The notes under the pieces were generated by a model. It was given only the letters and a program-made list of their open reading frames with translations. It did no database searches and was not told the DNA's origin. A stretch of 64,000 nucleotides of DNA from Oreohelix idahoensis (lineage: Eukaryota; Mollusca; Gastropoda; Stylommatophora; Oreohelicidae). A program made the translations under genes and the position numbers. The number at the start of each line of letters is the position of its first letter. Within the stretch, counting starts at the first letter, position 1. This document shows positions 43,473 through 57,101 of this stretch, piece after piece. The DNA lies in contig JAMPIV010005820.1 of assembly GCA_024509875.1 (NCBI GenBank), forward strand, positions 186,001-250,000. The letters run 5' to 3'.

Positions 43473-45014
43473 TATACTGAAGCACATTAAAAACGCACCA
43501 CTATTATAAATACTGATGCCGAGAAGCTGGAAAAAAAAAGTGTGGGAATGGATTTTCCCCGTGTTTGTCATGAGGTAGAGAGCGAATGGCTGCTGGAATG
43601 GAAAGTGCATGATTCAACCCACGGGTTTGTGTACAGACTACATGAAAACAATGAAAGTTACACGTGCAACACGATTCCCAACAGCTATGACCCTGAAAAT
43701 GTGTACGCGTTGGGGCAGTATACTCGGTATAAAAAGTCCGTTGAGACAAAATACCCAGTACATGTGCTTGAAATGCCACGATTATCTGAAAACGACCGCC
43801 AACGAGCCATTGGTATGTTGGAGACCGGAATGAGCTCGCGGGCCATTGCCAGAAGGATGAATTGCCACCACAGCACTATTGTACGTCTCAATGAACGTTA
43901 CGGAACCACTGGCAGGGCTCGGGATAGACTTTGGAGTGGCCAACCACGAGTTACTACCCCTGCGCAAGATCGTCATATTGTGCTGAGTCACCTAAGGAAT
44001 CGTTCTCTCCCGGCAAGTCAAATAGCAAGAGCAATAGTGGGTAGACGTGGCCAAGTCTCTCAAATGACAGTCATACGCGACTCAGAGATACAGGCTTACT
44101 GCAAGACGACCTTATGTTGGGCCAAACTTGACTCACAGACATCGTCAGCAGCGCCTGCAATGGGCAGAGCAACATGTCAGATGGACTAGACTGCAGTGGA
44201 ATGCTGTCCTATTCACAGACGAGAGCAGATTCAACATATCCTTTGCTGATGGACGTATGCGGATTTGGCGACGGTGTGGAGAGCGCTTTGCAGATTGCTG
44301 TGTTCATCGGCCCAACCGATTTGGAGGTGGCAGTATTCACATTTGGGGAGGATTCAGTTTTCACCATCGCTTGCCTCTTCACGTCTTCCGGGGAAATGTT
44401 AATGCTGTGACATATCGAGATGAGGTTCTGGATGCATTGGTTGCTCCTGCGTTCACAAATTATCCAGACTTGCAGCTTCTCCAGCAGGATAACGCACGTG
44501 CGAACACCGCATGCATTACGCAGCAATATCTACAGCAGCAGAACATTGTGACGATTGATTAGCCTGCCCTATCATCAGACATGTCCGCTATAGAACATCT
44601 GTGGGACGAGCTTGAACGCAGAGTCTAGAGGCAAGGTTCTCCAGCTAATCTGCAACAGCTCGAAGCTGCTTTTACACGTGAATGGGACTTGATTCCCCGG
44701 AATTTCCTTCAGAGACTTGTGCGTTCCATACGGAGCCGCTGCCAAGCTTGTTTGCAAGCACACGGTGGACATACCAGATACTGAGGATAGTGTGAATAAA
44801 TTTTTTTATTGGTTGCATTTTTGGTTTTCTCCCTTGCCTGCACAGAATGCAATGAATTTCATAACAATCAAATGTACAAATTAATGACCAGCATGGATTC
44901 ATAAGAAAATGAATAAAGATTCCAAATATGTAAACTTGTAAACACTTATATTTACATTTCACAGTCTGTTCCTGGATTATACAGGTGGTGCGTTTTCAAT
45001 GTGCTTCAGTATAT
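43473..45014 (+). mobile_element. Tc1-type DNA transposon, copy 1
   Basis: Terminal inverted repeats 'ATACTGAAGCACATT..' at the left and its complement at the right, with 'AACGCACCA' inner ends. TA-rich flanks fit TA target use. Length about 1.54 kb, as expected for Tc1. It contains a broken transposase gene. The second copy at 55803-57033 matches it closely except for a deletion. Confidence 0.92.
43542..44770 (+). pseudogene. Tc1-type transposase, copy 1 (frameshift, two stops)
   Basis: The first frame has helix-turn-helix modules: 'LSENDRQRAIGMLETGMSS', 'CHHSTIVRLNERYG' and 'GQPRVTTPAQDRHI'. It breaks near 44085-44120. The catalytic part (frame from 44128) has 'VLFTDESRFN' (first Asp), 'LLQQDNARAN' (second Asp) and, past a stop at 44560, 'IEHLWDELERR' (Glu), giving a DDE triad of Tc1 spacing. 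Another stop follows at 44626. The tail reaches 'HGGHTRY'. Translation may begin at the ATG in 'LEMPRLSEND' near 43772 rather than at 43542. Confidence 0.9.
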
Positions 45015-45170
45015 ATCTTATCTTCGTATTTATTCCAGTTTTGTTGTTCTACATCTTTCCTTCTTGCTCTGACTTGAAAGCGATTTAAACGTGTCTTTAT
45101 GATTTATTTGATTTTGTTTATGCTCCTAATTTTAGAATTCGTGTCTGGTTTATTCAGATAATACAGATTG
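45015..45170. other. Unassigned short stretch
   Basis: AT-rich, nothing recognised. Confidence 0.35.
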
Positions 45171-45189
45171 TGTGTACATCCATTGCTCT

Positions 45190-45680
45190 TGACGAAAAGT
45201 TGGCAAGAAGACGAAGATGGCTGCATACTGCTCCACCTATGTTTCAGTCTTGATCTATGAATGAGAGACATGGGCAATGACTACAACCCACAAAAGCCAG
45301 CTCTAAGCCTCAGAAATGAGGTATGTAAGAGAGGTGGTTGAAGTAACAAGAAGAGGCACGGCCCTCAACCAGACGATTACGGCAAGGCCTCAAAACCCAG
45401 CCCCTGCAGACCTAAGTAGAACAATCCCAACTATGATGGTGTGGCCATGTCTGCAGAATGGGAGAGGATCGGCTACCACGACAAGTATGGAAATCTAAAA
45501 GCCAGGGATCCAGACTTCCAGGACGACCCAGGGTCCGCTGGGAGGACAACATTAGAAGGACCAATGACGAAATTGGAACCAGGTCAGGAGGAAGACAGCC
45601 GATAGGATAGTACTGTGCTGTGTGCTCTCTCTGGCAAATTTCTACCCAGGGTAGAAGAGGAACGACTAAGTAAGTAGTAA
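45190..45680 (+). pseudogene. RTE-like LINE 3' end, decayed
   Basis: Same family as 16396-17235 but on the plus strand: 'AMTTTHKSQL' region near 45275, 'EMRYVREVVEVTRRGT' near 45315, then a broken 'GHVCRMGEDR' and 'GRPRVRWEDN' and the terminal 'GRRGTTK'. It ends 'aacgactaagtaagtagtaa', the GTAA-type RTE tail. 5'-truncated. Confidence 0.8.
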
Positions 45681-45689
45681 GCATTGCTC

Positions 45690-46050
45690 TTTTTATCATT
45701 TAAAACAAATTTTGTGTATATTCATTCATTGTTTCATTTCTTTTAAATTCCATAAAGGTCCGTAACTCTTCAATAAACTTAAGCTGAGTGCTTTTGTCCC
45801 ATGCTATCAGGTCAAGGTCTTTCTAAGTTTTCTTCATCTCTTTAATTTCTGCCTCACGTTTTTTTTTATTCGTGTATTTCTCGGTCTCACTGGGCTTCTT
45901 TCACCCTGGGCATTTCAGAATAAGGACTGTCCTGTAATGCTAAAAAACAGGTTTTCTCAATGTCTGCCCCATTCACACTAGCGTCTTCATTGTGTTACTT
46001 CGGTTTGAAAGGAGAGCAAGAAATGGTAACACTATAACCTGCCAAGCCAG
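45690..46050. other. Unassigned sequence
   Basis: No gene or repeat recognised. Confidence 0.35.
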
Positions 46051-46059
46051 TCGTACAAG

Positions 46060-46245
46060 GAAGGTTGGGTCGATCAGAGTACTTGCCTCTCACAGCACAG
46101 TTACGAGGTTCCAGGTTTGATGCCTCTTAGCTCCAATCTACCCAGCTGTAAATGACTACCTGTCTGCTCTTCAGCTTGAAAAAGCCATGACAGCAAGGAA
46201 TGCAACTAGCCACCTCACCGTGTGCCGCTTTAACGTGTGGCGCTT
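46060..46245 (+). mobile_element. tRNA-type SINE, decayed
   Basis: 'gaggttccaggtttgatgcc' resembles a pol III B box, followed by 'cccagctgtaaatgactacc' and 'gacagcaaggaa'. These are the same blocks seen in the DNA transposon at 36.4-37.5 kb and at 1525-1710. The A box is unclear. Confidence 0.5.
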
Positions 46246-46419
46246 TAACCGTTAGACGAAGTAGGCAGTCAAATAGAGCAGCAAAATTTGGAGGTCAGCA
46301 AAATCGAATGGTTTTTTGTTTCTTTAAATTGGATAACCAAAAAAAAGTCGTAATTCCGAGAACACAAATTTTCATTTTCTGTGGTCCTTCTTCGACATTG
46401 TAAATAAGTGTGCATACAT

Positions 46420-47943
46420 TAGGGTTCCCATTCGTCCCGTTTTTCCCGGGACAGTCCCGTTTTTTATAAAATGTCCCGGTGTCCCGAATTTATTCCAAAT
46501 GTCCCGCTTTTTAAGGGTCCTTCCTGAAAAAAAAATTCTTTGGGTAACGGATTTTATTCCGTGTTTTAGTAGTGTTACAGTGAAAGTGTTACAGAAGTCA
46601 GATCTCCTTAAAAAGTTTATTGCTATATCAGCAGATAATACAAATACAAACTTTGGTGGAAAGAAGAGAAAGGGACAGAATAATCTGTACTTCAAAATGC
46701 AAGAAAACACTGTGAACAATTTAATTGGTATTGGTTGTCCTGCACATGTGATGCATAATGCTGTGCAGACTGCTGCGGATTGCTTACCTATTGATCTTCA
46801 GTTAATAATTAACAAGATTTACCAGCATTTCCATATTTATTGTGTACGAGTTGAGGAACTCAAATCATTTTGCGAATTCACCAATACAGAATATAAAACT
46901 GTTTTTGGTAACAGCAAGACAAGATGGTTCTCTCTCTTGCCTGCAGTCCAGAGAGTTATTGACATTTTCCCTGCATTGAAGTCATATTTCCTTTCCATTC
47001 ACAAATGTCCTACCAATCTCAAAAATTTCTTTGAAAATTCACTTTCAATTACACTCTTGCATTTCATTGCCAGCCAGTTAAAAACCTTTTAGCAAGAGAC
47101 AACAGTAATTGAAGTGAAGGATGAAGTAAACAAACTGGTGGAAAAATTAAACTACAGGAAGGCAGAAAAGTTTCTTACCACTACTGTGAGAAATCAGTTG
47201 CAAGAATTAGAAAAAGAAGGACACATAACAGTTGAAAAGTTTCAAAGCTATGCAGTAGATTTCTATGATACCTGCATTGAATATATTCAGGAGTGGTGTA
47301 CACCATTTCTTACGCCTCTTCAGTCTATGGATTGGATCAATTTGAAGGGAAAGGAGTCTGTGACTTGGAAGAACATCCAAGAAAGCCACATATTCATGAA
47401 GAAAGTGTCACCAAATTTTACTGTGAATGTAAGAGGACTTATTTGATGAGTTTGCATGTGTAAAGATATATTGTGAAAGCAAATTTGATGTGTGGAGTGT
47501 GAAGGATCTGAAAAATGGTGTGAGATGTTCACTTATTTTGGAGAACCTGAAATGCCTAGTTAGTTTTTTTTGCACTGCCAGATTGGACGTGATTGTCCAA
47601 ATATCAGAAGAAAAAAAACTTCTTGGACAGGCCCATAAATCTGATAAATATTCTGATGAATCTGAAATATAAACTTGACTATTGTGTATTTTTTAAAGGT
47701 GCGATTTTTTCTAATTAAGTATGTTTGTAATTTAGAATTCTTTTTTAAAGTGGAAGTTGTGTTAGTTAATGTGTATTTTTATACCAGTATCTTATTTTAA
47801 GTGCAACATATAATATATATTAGATTTATTTGTGCTTTACCTTAATTTTTAACATGTCCCGTTTTTTTACAAAATGTCCCGGGTTTTTTAGGTAAAAATT
47901 TGGAAATGTCCCGGTTTTTAAACAAAACATTATGGGAACCCTA
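46420..47943 (+). mobile_element. hAT DNA transposon, internally deleted
   Basis: 1524 bp. Terminal inverted repeats TAGGGTTCCCAT / ATGGGAACCCTA and a perfect 8-bp duplication GCATACAT at 46412-46419 and 47944-47951. These are diagnostic for hAT (8-bp duplication, YARNG-type start). Subterminal regions at both ends carry repeated 'aaatgtcccg' motifs, plausible transposase-binding sites. Confidence 0.95.
46535..47670 (+). pseudogene. hAT transposase remnant
   Basis: The frame to 47092 contains 'FIAISADNTNTNFGG' (a hAT-core D-NT-N motif), 'LIGIGCPAHVMHNAVQTAAD', 'KIYQHFHIYCVRVEELKSFCEF' and 'TRWFSLLPAVQRVI', like the ZBED/KIAA1586-type hAT family. A stop at 47090 and later frame changes break the C-terminal half ('EVKDEVNKLVEKLNYRKAEKF' continues from 47114). 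The N-terminal BED zinc finger is missing. The first ATG at 46499 lies in terminal sequence and is probably not the original start. Confidence 0.88.
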
Positions 47944-47951
47944 GCATACAT

Positions 47952-48190
47952 ATATGTATATACATTTATATGCATGTTTGATGTGTGCTTGATTGAATGT
48001 GTAAGTAAGTCATCAGTTAAGGGTGTATCATCATTATCATTATTATCATCATGATTTTGCTTTGCGCACCTTAAGGAACATGGATACAACACAGTAGCTG
48101 ATCATCTTGCAGTAATCCTGCACCAAGCATGTACTAGTTCGTGTAGTGTTTCTGTCTGTGGCAATTTCATTTGACATGATGAGGTTGTCA
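47952..48190. other. Unassigned sequence
   Basis: Contains short ATC-rich runs near 48030-48055; otherwise nothing recognised. Confidence 0.35.
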
Positions 48191-48192
48191 GC

Positions 48193-48300
48193 TGTATGCC
48201 CAATCTCATATTAGTTGCCTGGTACGACATGCCTGAAAGTGCACTAGTGCTATTCATTCTTTGTATCTTCAAAGGTGGTCCCTGGGAGCTACACTGTGCA
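48193..48300 (+). repeat. Interspersed repeat, empty-site paralogue of 2755-3085
   Basis: 'ctcatattagttgcctggta' followed by 'cgacatgcctgaaagtgcac' runs continuously here, whereas at 2.8 kb the same sequence is split by a SINE. The similarity continues to 'attctttgtatctt'. Confidence 0.65.
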
Positions 48301-48654
48301 AATATAAATATATCACAAAATAATCTAGCACTAGACCTGACCTCGCCTCATAAACCTGAACCTGGTATAGTAAAATCTCTAACACTTCACTCCCTTGTGA
48401 CAGCATCTGTTATCAGACTATTTGTACCTTTTACTCTCTGACGAACGTAGCTAAATTCTACAAAAATCTAAAATAACACAACGAACTCGTTTAACTCGTA
48501 GATTATCACACTGCTCTTGGAAGCAATAATTTCCCAGTGGTCTGGGATCGTTACTTAGGGTGTTCTGCGTAAACTGCACAACTTTTGCTACCTCTGCCTA
48601 CCCAGTCTCAACAGAAACTGTTACCAGGGCCCCAGCATGCCCGGTACAATTCCT

Positions 48655-48675
48655 CCATGTCTATCTATCTATCTA

Positions 48676-48729
<54 letters not shown>

Positions 48730-48786
48730 GGTCGGTCGGTCGGTCGGTCGGTCGGTCGGTCGGTCGGTCGGTCGGTCGGTCGGTCG

Positions 48787-48838
<52 letters not shown>

Positions 48839-48901
48839 GTATGTCTGTCTGTCTGCCTGTCAATCTGTCAGTCTATATCTATCTATCTATCTATCTATCT
48901 G

Positions 48902-48985
<84 letters not shown>
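48655..48985 (+). repeat. Compound microsatellite TCTA / TCTG / TCGG / TCTG / TCTA
   Basis: About 330 bp in ordered blocks: short TCTA, then TCTG, then an uninterrupted TCGG block of about 60 bp (48727-48787), TCTG again, then TCTA to the end. Open frames across it are artefacts. Confidence 0.97.
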
Positions 48986-48986
<1 letters not shown>

Positions 48987-49260
48987 TTAGTGAATAGAGA
49001 AATGCCGGACAATCTGCCTCCCGCTATTCCATCAGTCCCGAAATTTTACCGACTACTAACTTCATTTCGAAAAGAAAAAAATATGCAGTTGACGAATAAA
49101 GGAAATTTTAGTAAGATGAGACTTGAGTTGTCACGAACATCGAGAAAAATGCCCCATTAATCCTGGGAATTGTGCTATATTTAACTGCTGGCCGGAGAGA
49201 TTTAGACCTAAATTTCCCTTCTCAAAATTCTTTCTTTTTGCCCTTTGTCACTTGAGATTT

Positions 49261-49570
49261 AGCAAGTCATCTCCTGTCATCTACCAGTTTATCGCTATCT
49301 GTAGAGCAAGAAGCAAGTCATCTCCCGTTATCTACCAGTTTATCGCTATCTGTAGAGCAAGAAGCAAGTCATCTCCTGTTATCTACCAGTTTATCGCTAT
49401 CTGTAGAGCAAGAAGCAAGTCATCTCCTGTTATCTACCAGTTTATCGCTATCTGTAGAGCAAGAAGCAAGTCATCTCCTGTTATCTACCAGTTTATCGCT
49501 ATCTGCAGAGCAAGAAGCAAGTCATCTCCTGTTATCTACCAGTTTATCGCTATCTATAGAGCAAGAAGTT
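49261..49570 (+). repeat. Minisatellite, 51-bp unit, six copies
   Basis: Unit starts 'agcaagtcatctcctgttat' and ends 'atctgtagagcaaga'. Six units with only scattered substitutions. Because 51 is a multiple of three, one frame stays open through all copies as a 17-residue repeat; I do not take this as a gene. Confidence 0.95.
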
Positions 49571-51678
49571 CATAGAGAGAAGTACTGGGACGAACTATTG
49601 AGGAAGAATTCTAAAATATACAAGAAGACGGGAGAGATGATGAGAGAGAGGTAAAGACTTGTTGTAGTGAAATGGATCTGTGTACCCCACGCTCAAATAA
49701 TTTCCCGCTTAATAACCTAGTTAACGCATTTGTACAGTCTATAAATAACTATATTTGAAATTTGTCTGAGGGGCAAAGTCCATTTACCGCTAAAAATTTA
49801 ACTAGAGAATTTGAATTTTTCTACTACCACCCGTTTAAAGTTACTACCCCCAAAAAACACACTACACCTCCTAATATTTATTAACGGACGTGATAAAATT
49901 TAACAACCAATCAAATTGGTACCTCGTTTTGTAGAGTTGAGAAAAAAACTTGGTTGTAGTGGAAAAAATGCCGATTCTGTGTTTTTGACAAAAATTAAAT
50001 AATTTATTTCTCAATAACTAAAGGGAGTTAAAGAGAAAGGGATATCTTGAATTATAGCGCTGATATTGATTAATATATTAACCTAAAGATTCCCCCTTAA
50101 TAAAGTTATCTTGACTTAGAAAAATTTATTTTAGTAATATTTGAGATCAGGGTAGAACTACCATTAATTACAAAAAAATTACCCAGATGAAACTGTTAAG
50201 GAATAAACAAAGGAAAAGTAAATATAACGATAGAGGTCAGTTGACCATGTAATTATCACTTTTAATATTGGAAATCGGTCCATAAATAACTGAGATATAA
50301 AATACACAAAGATAATCAGACGAACGAACACACTTACGATTGCTCAAAGTTTATAGTCCAAAAATAGTTAAAATTTTGACTCGCTTTCTGATTGGTTAGA
50401 GGGTAGGGTAATAGAAATTAACACCTCCTTGTAAGATCAGGAATTTTGAATTTGAAAGCCATCGCAAGTTGAGATCAGCGGGAAAGCCTTGTGACCAAGC
50501 TTTTGCCGTCTGGACAAGAAAGCAGTCAGAAAACCTATTTACTGCTAGTCAACTTTGTGCACGTGTTATTATTCTTTACTTGAGGTAAGATAGATGATTT
50601 TATTTGTATATTTCCTTAGCAAGTATCAGGCTATATCTGTATGCCGATACATTTTATTTCGATACTGCTAATTGGGAGATGATTCAGGTTGCGACGACCT
50701 AGGTAGGAATGCAGTCTTTTTCGGAGTGAAATGTGTAAAAAATGTTTTGCTATTGGCCTTACAAATTTTGTGCCATAGTGCCATGGTAATAAAATTGATA
50801 TTGCCATTGAGAAGGGAAAATAAATGTGTGTGAATGTTTGCCATAAAATTTTGCGACTGTAAGTCCAGGAGAAAATAAATTGGTAGTGGTTTCGGGAGTG
50901 ATACAATGTTCAAATAACATGTGACACTATACACAGAATGTTTGAAAGAAGTCATTAACAGGTCACAAGATATATTTGTACACCCCTGCTGATTATGTGG
51001 AAGACAAGCAATGCTAAAGGAATAGTGGCTTTAATGCCATATGAAAAAAAAAAGAATGAAAACACAGGACTGAGTGTAGTCAAGGAAATATAGGGTTTGG
51101 TGCATATGGTCAGCACACATGGCTGACCCCAGGTAAGATTACCATTGATTAGTTGTGGAATTGTTATAGACAGGCTATAAAGGGGAGAAACTTTCCTTCT
51201 CATTTCAGGGTTGTATTACCAGTAAAAAAAAGTGTGGCAGATAACCTGGAGAAGACAGAAATTGTGGGCAGTGAAGGCTCACAATATACTTTGAGCTACA
51301 GGCCATATCTTCATCCAGAAAGCAGCACCATTTGAGTGACCATATACATAGTCTGGAGCCCATAGCATCAGACAGGCTTAACAGATAAGTCCCTTAATAT
51401 GGGCACATGACAGTTCCTCTCAATTTAAACCACCACAACAAAAAGAATTTCCTGGGGAATGATGAAAAAAACAAACCCTCAAATAACTGACTATTGTTAA
51501 TATCAAGCATTGAAAATCATACAGTGGGGTACTCATTCTAGTGACAATTTTATTTTGTTACATTTCATGGACAGAGTTCCATCTTATTTATTTAAAAACT
51601 GTAAATAAACATTTTATGATTTTGACAAGTCCTGTTCCAAAAGATTGAGGTTCGGGACAATAAATTGTATATTTATTC

Positions 51679-51831
<153 letters not shown>

Positions 51832-53934
51832 AAAACGTTCCCACCAGTCTTACTTACTTACATTTTTTTTAATTACAGTTCTGTTTGTATTTATTCATTC
51901 CTCACATTAAATACATACATACCCTAGACACTTGCCATATACATAATCCTACAGAGATAAATGTACACTGGGTGAGATCAGAAGAGGTAGCGGATAGGGA
52001 TCCCTGAGAAATACATCATTGTCACAGAGAGTTTTTTGATTTATAAAGTTTCTATATTTTCCTTTCTTTCTCTACCTGTGTCCTCTATTTTATTATCACT
52101 CTTTATCCTTTTCCTGCGTTTTTCGCATTCGTACGTTTGCGACTATAAACATTACTATTTTCCCATTCTAACGTTCGCCAGTGTCTGTTCTCATTTAGAA
52201 ACGCACTAGTGATGTTAATACGTAGATGCCAGGCTCGGGAGGTTATTGCGTTGTAGACGTAAACTGTGAATATTCGCTTTCGCCAGACTTATAGGCGATA
52301 GAGCGTCTGCATTTTCACCTGCCAAAACGAGTTGCATCGGCTGAGCGCTCAGGTGAGCCGCGATAACCGACATTTCCAAGGCGCAGTTTGAGACATTTGT
52401 CTGGAAATCCCATCTGACACGGCACTCACTGTTGGCCCTGGTCAACATGAGGTGTGAAGACGAGTAGTGTCAGTTATGCCAAACGTCTAGTAATGGGAAG
52501 TGTTATATGTAAGGAGTTTAAGACGGAAAGGGGAGATTATTTCGTTTTGCGAAATATGTTGGGACCCTTTGTCTGGGTTTAAGATATTAACCAGAGTTTG
52601 AAACTCGATTTCACTCATTCTCCATTTGCAGTAGACTTCGTTCTAGATACTTAAAACTTTTAAGTGAAATCTCTTAGATCGTTCTGATACCGTAGTTCTG
52701 TGTTGAGGTAAATATTATAATATATTATATCTAGTATTTTGTGAAGTGTTTAAAGTGTTAAATCGCTTATTTCACTAGTTAGATTTTTGTGCAGAGTGCT
52801 TAATTTATAAGTCCGTTATATTCTCTAGCAGACGTGTTTCAGTGGAAAGCAGAATAAATTATAATTTCAAGCTTAAAACCAGGTAGCTAGAAGGAATTAA
52901 ATTTAACTGCCAAATAATCAGACGAGAATAAGTTTTCTAAACTAACTTATAAATGCTAGATGCCTCATGAGTGTTGACGGAATACGTAAATATTCCTAAT
53001 TCATGATGATTGATTTTTATATATAACTTATTTCACGGGAAAATTTAAACGCCAAGACAAGCTCTACGCTTGCAGTTCTAAATGTAGTTATATTGAGTAC
53101 ATAATATGTACAATATTTCATATGTGTTTTTTCTTTATTCAGTGAATACTGGGGTAACCCAAACTTTGCCGGCGTTTAGTACAGAGACATACCTGTGAGA
53201 AACATAAACATTTTATATCTTTAACCACGTGGGTTTTCAAGTAACCCCTGTCTGACAGGGCGTGTGCCTTCAAGAGATAGATAGAATACCAATCCCACTA
53301 ACGGGTTTTTTTTTTAAAGAATAAATGCTTATACTGGGCCTTTGAGCCAGATCATATCACAAACTCTAATGTACATGCTGCCTTGTGGCGAGAATAATTA
53401 CAGAACAAAAACATTAACTTTTCCGACATTATTTGACCAAGTGTGTGGGGAACCAAGATTATTTGTTGAGAGAAGTCGTCCATCGGTTATTTTCCTAATT
53501 AAGGGAAACCCCGTTTTTCTGACACTGTGTGCCCGTTTAACTTTCTTACCCAAACTGATTCAAGTGACCTTAACAGTAATCTTAAAATTAAACTGGTGAA
53601 GTGAATGCTCCCCGGAAGCAGTGGAAGAAACCTGTATCTGCAGAGCTGGGATTCTCTTTATCCAAAGAATACAGATTCACTGTAGAGAAGTGTCCTAAAG
53701 TTTGCGCCAGGCGGCGAACTACAGCACGATTTGTAGGTAAGGTTGTGTGAGTCAGGGCCCTGATGAAAGAACCGAGTGAAAGTAGACTGAAGGATGTTCT
53801 TTGTTTGATTCACCCACTTTGTAACTTTCCTTATGCAAGATTTGTTGCTAAATTATATTTTTCCTTAAAATAGATACTGCTGTCAAAGTCAGTTCACACC
53901 TTCAAAAGGAGAAAATATTAGACCCAAATCATAT

Positions 53935-54505
53935 GTGTCTGTGACTCTTTGGGTTATCATCTTTCTCTTAACGGGACTGTGGGCTAACCATCGAGGGAAG
54001 ATCATAACTGGGGGGTATATCATTTCTTGTAGCAATTACGGAAATGAAAAGGCAGATAAACTTGCAAAAAAGGGAGGAGAATGTGAACAAGAAGATAATG
54101 AAGTCACTTACTTTGAGAAAAAGAGAGCTATCCAGACTATCAGAAGAGAACAGAACCAACCCAAAGACGACTATCACACTCTCGACCGGCAGGGACAGAT
54201 AACTATTTTTCGCCTCAGGACAGGGCATAACAAACTGAATAAACACATGCACAAGCTACGATTGTCTGCTTCACCACTGTGCACATGTGGATTAAACGAA
54301 CAAACTGCTGAGCATGTTCTACAGGATTGTCCTCTGTATGACCAGTTAAGAAAGATATACTGGTCCAATGACTCAACACTAAACTCAAAGCTGTATGGAG
54401 CTAAAGAGGAACTTCAAACAACAGTCGAATTCATCATGAGAACTCGTCTGACGGTGTAAACATCAAAGATGCGATCGCAAGAAGAAGAAGAAGAAGAAGA
54501 AGAAG
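53935..54505 (+). pseudogene. LINE RNase H end and Cys/His tail
   Basis: From about 54020 the frame reads 'YGNEKADKLAKKGG', the last motif of a LINE RNase H domain (G-NE-AD-LA). It then reads 'FRLRTGHNKLNKHMH', 'PLCTCGLNEQTAEHVLQDCP' and ends 'EFIMRTRLTV'. An (AAG)n tail follows at 54479-54506. It is 5'-truncated, with about 150 codons left, apparently free of stops. Codons before 54020 are probably unrelated. Confidence 0.8.
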
Positions 54506-54716
54506 TAGCAATTCCTTGATTTTTTAAATGACTATTTGTATATGCTTTGATGTAATTTTATGTGTTGTGGTGGAAGTTTATATTGATAAATAAACTGCCC
54601 TTAAACTTAATCAGCGTGTTGGTCAGCTCGTTCTAGAATATCCATATAATCATTGTTATAGTTGTCCCACGTCTGTGTGTCTAACTGTCGTCACTTGAAT
54701 GTGCGTGCATGTGAGT

Positions 54717-54718
<2 letters not shown>

Positions 54719-54812
<94 letters not shown>
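54719..54812. repeat. TA then GT microsatellite
   Basis: (TA)n of about 70 bp followed by (GT)n of about 22 bp. Confidence 0.97.
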
Positions 54813-55117
54813 TTAGACTGTCTGACTCCTCTAAAGCTGTCGTAGAAGATAGGCAGAGAGAGAGAAGAATTTTCGATCTCAGAGACAGCCTCTATCACAT
54901 TCTACAACCTCACTCGTGGAAATCTATTTTCTATTATCATCTTTCACTGCGACTATCACTTATTCTAATCTATTCAGAAGGGACAAACCCAAGTCTTAAT
55001 TCTCCTATCAACAATCTACGACAATCATCATCTTTCTGATTCAGGGTACTTACATAGCTTGACCTCACCTTGTTAACCTTTAACTTTACTACCATCAAAA
55101 CCTCTTATCACACTTGT

Positions 55118-55315
55118 ATAGATGGAAAGTATTTAGATGAAGAATGTATCGCCACTTTATTCGCCCATGAGAATGACGAGAATTCATGAAGCGATGATAC
55201 TGATGATGGAGATCGTGATAATGAAAATACACATAGTTAAACGGTTTATACTGTTTTATATAAAATATTTACATTAGAAATGTTCATACAGGGAAATAAC
55301 CCATTCCTTCTTTCT
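55118..55315. other. Unassigned sequence
   Basis: Short interrupted GATGAT and AT-rich stretches, no gene. Confidence 0.35.
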
Positions 55316-55324
55316 CATGTAACC

Positions 55325-55635
55325 ACAGGGGGTGGAGTGGCTAAGAGGTTTAGCGCCCGCCTCTAATTCTAGAGGTACCAGGTTCGATTCCCAGTTGAGG
55401 GAATATAATTTATGGATAATTTTTTTCTTCACAACCAGTGGTCCTAATGATGTCATACTCCACCCTGGTCTCATGGGTAGTGAGATATGATGCCTAGCTT
55501 TCTCGGATAAGGGCGACAAAATAGGAGTCCCGTGTTCAAGTTGTGCACGTTAAAAATCACATAGCAGTTGGACATCGTAAAGAGTAGGCCATAAAGCCGC
55601 TGCCCTGGCAAAATTTAAAAATTAAAAACCTACCC
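55325..55635 (+). mobile_element. tRNA-derived SINE
   Basis: 'gtggagtggctaagaggttt' (A-box-like TGGCTAAGAGG) and 'ccaggttcgattcccagttg' (B box GGTTCGATTCC) are spaced as in a leucine- or serine-like tRNA with a variable arm. A body of about 200 bp follows ('cctggtctcatgggtagtga', 'gtgcacgttaaaaatcacat', 'cagttggacatcgtaaagag') and the tail is A-rich ('aaatttaaaaattaaaaa'). The long body argues against a plain tRNA gene. Confidence 0.8.
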
Positions 55636-55663
55636 ACCAAATATATTTATAGAATGTGTGATT

Positions 55664-57027
<1,364 letters not shown>

Positions 57028-57101
<74 letters not shown>
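57028..57101. repeat. TA and CA microsatellite right of Tc1 copy 2
   Basis: About 60 bp (TA)n then (CA)n, starting at the right terminus of the transposon. Confidence 0.97.

Larger units (their letters stand above)
52020..55023. mobile_element. LTR-like element nested in the solo LTR
   Basis: TGTCACAGAG to CTACGACA, flanked by ATCAT at 52015-52019 and 55024-55028. Removing it restores the LTR-end block of the host. It has TG...CA ends and a 5-bp duplication like an LTR. It contains a LINE fragment and a TA/GT array, so it is itself composite. No retroviral genes are visible. Confidence 0.7.

Noticed and set aside
43210..43509. Possible exon upstream of Tc1 copy 1
   Set aside because: The frame crosses into the transposon terminus and has no recognisable features.
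48560..49160. Three overlapping long frames rich in SVCLSV and RSVG
   Set aside because: Translation of the compound TCTA/TCTG/TCGG repeat in its frames.
49261..49570. CRISPR-like array
   Set aside because: The 51-bp units are contiguous, with no variable spacers, and the sequence is eukaryotic.
53342..53599. Possible small gene before the LINE fragment
   Set aside because: No recognisable domain, signal or conserved context; length is within chance for this composition.
55325..55400. Functional tRNA gene
   Set aside because: A and B boxes are present, but no full cloverleaf with acceptor pairing is evident and a SINE body follows. The same reasoning applies to 2355-2390.
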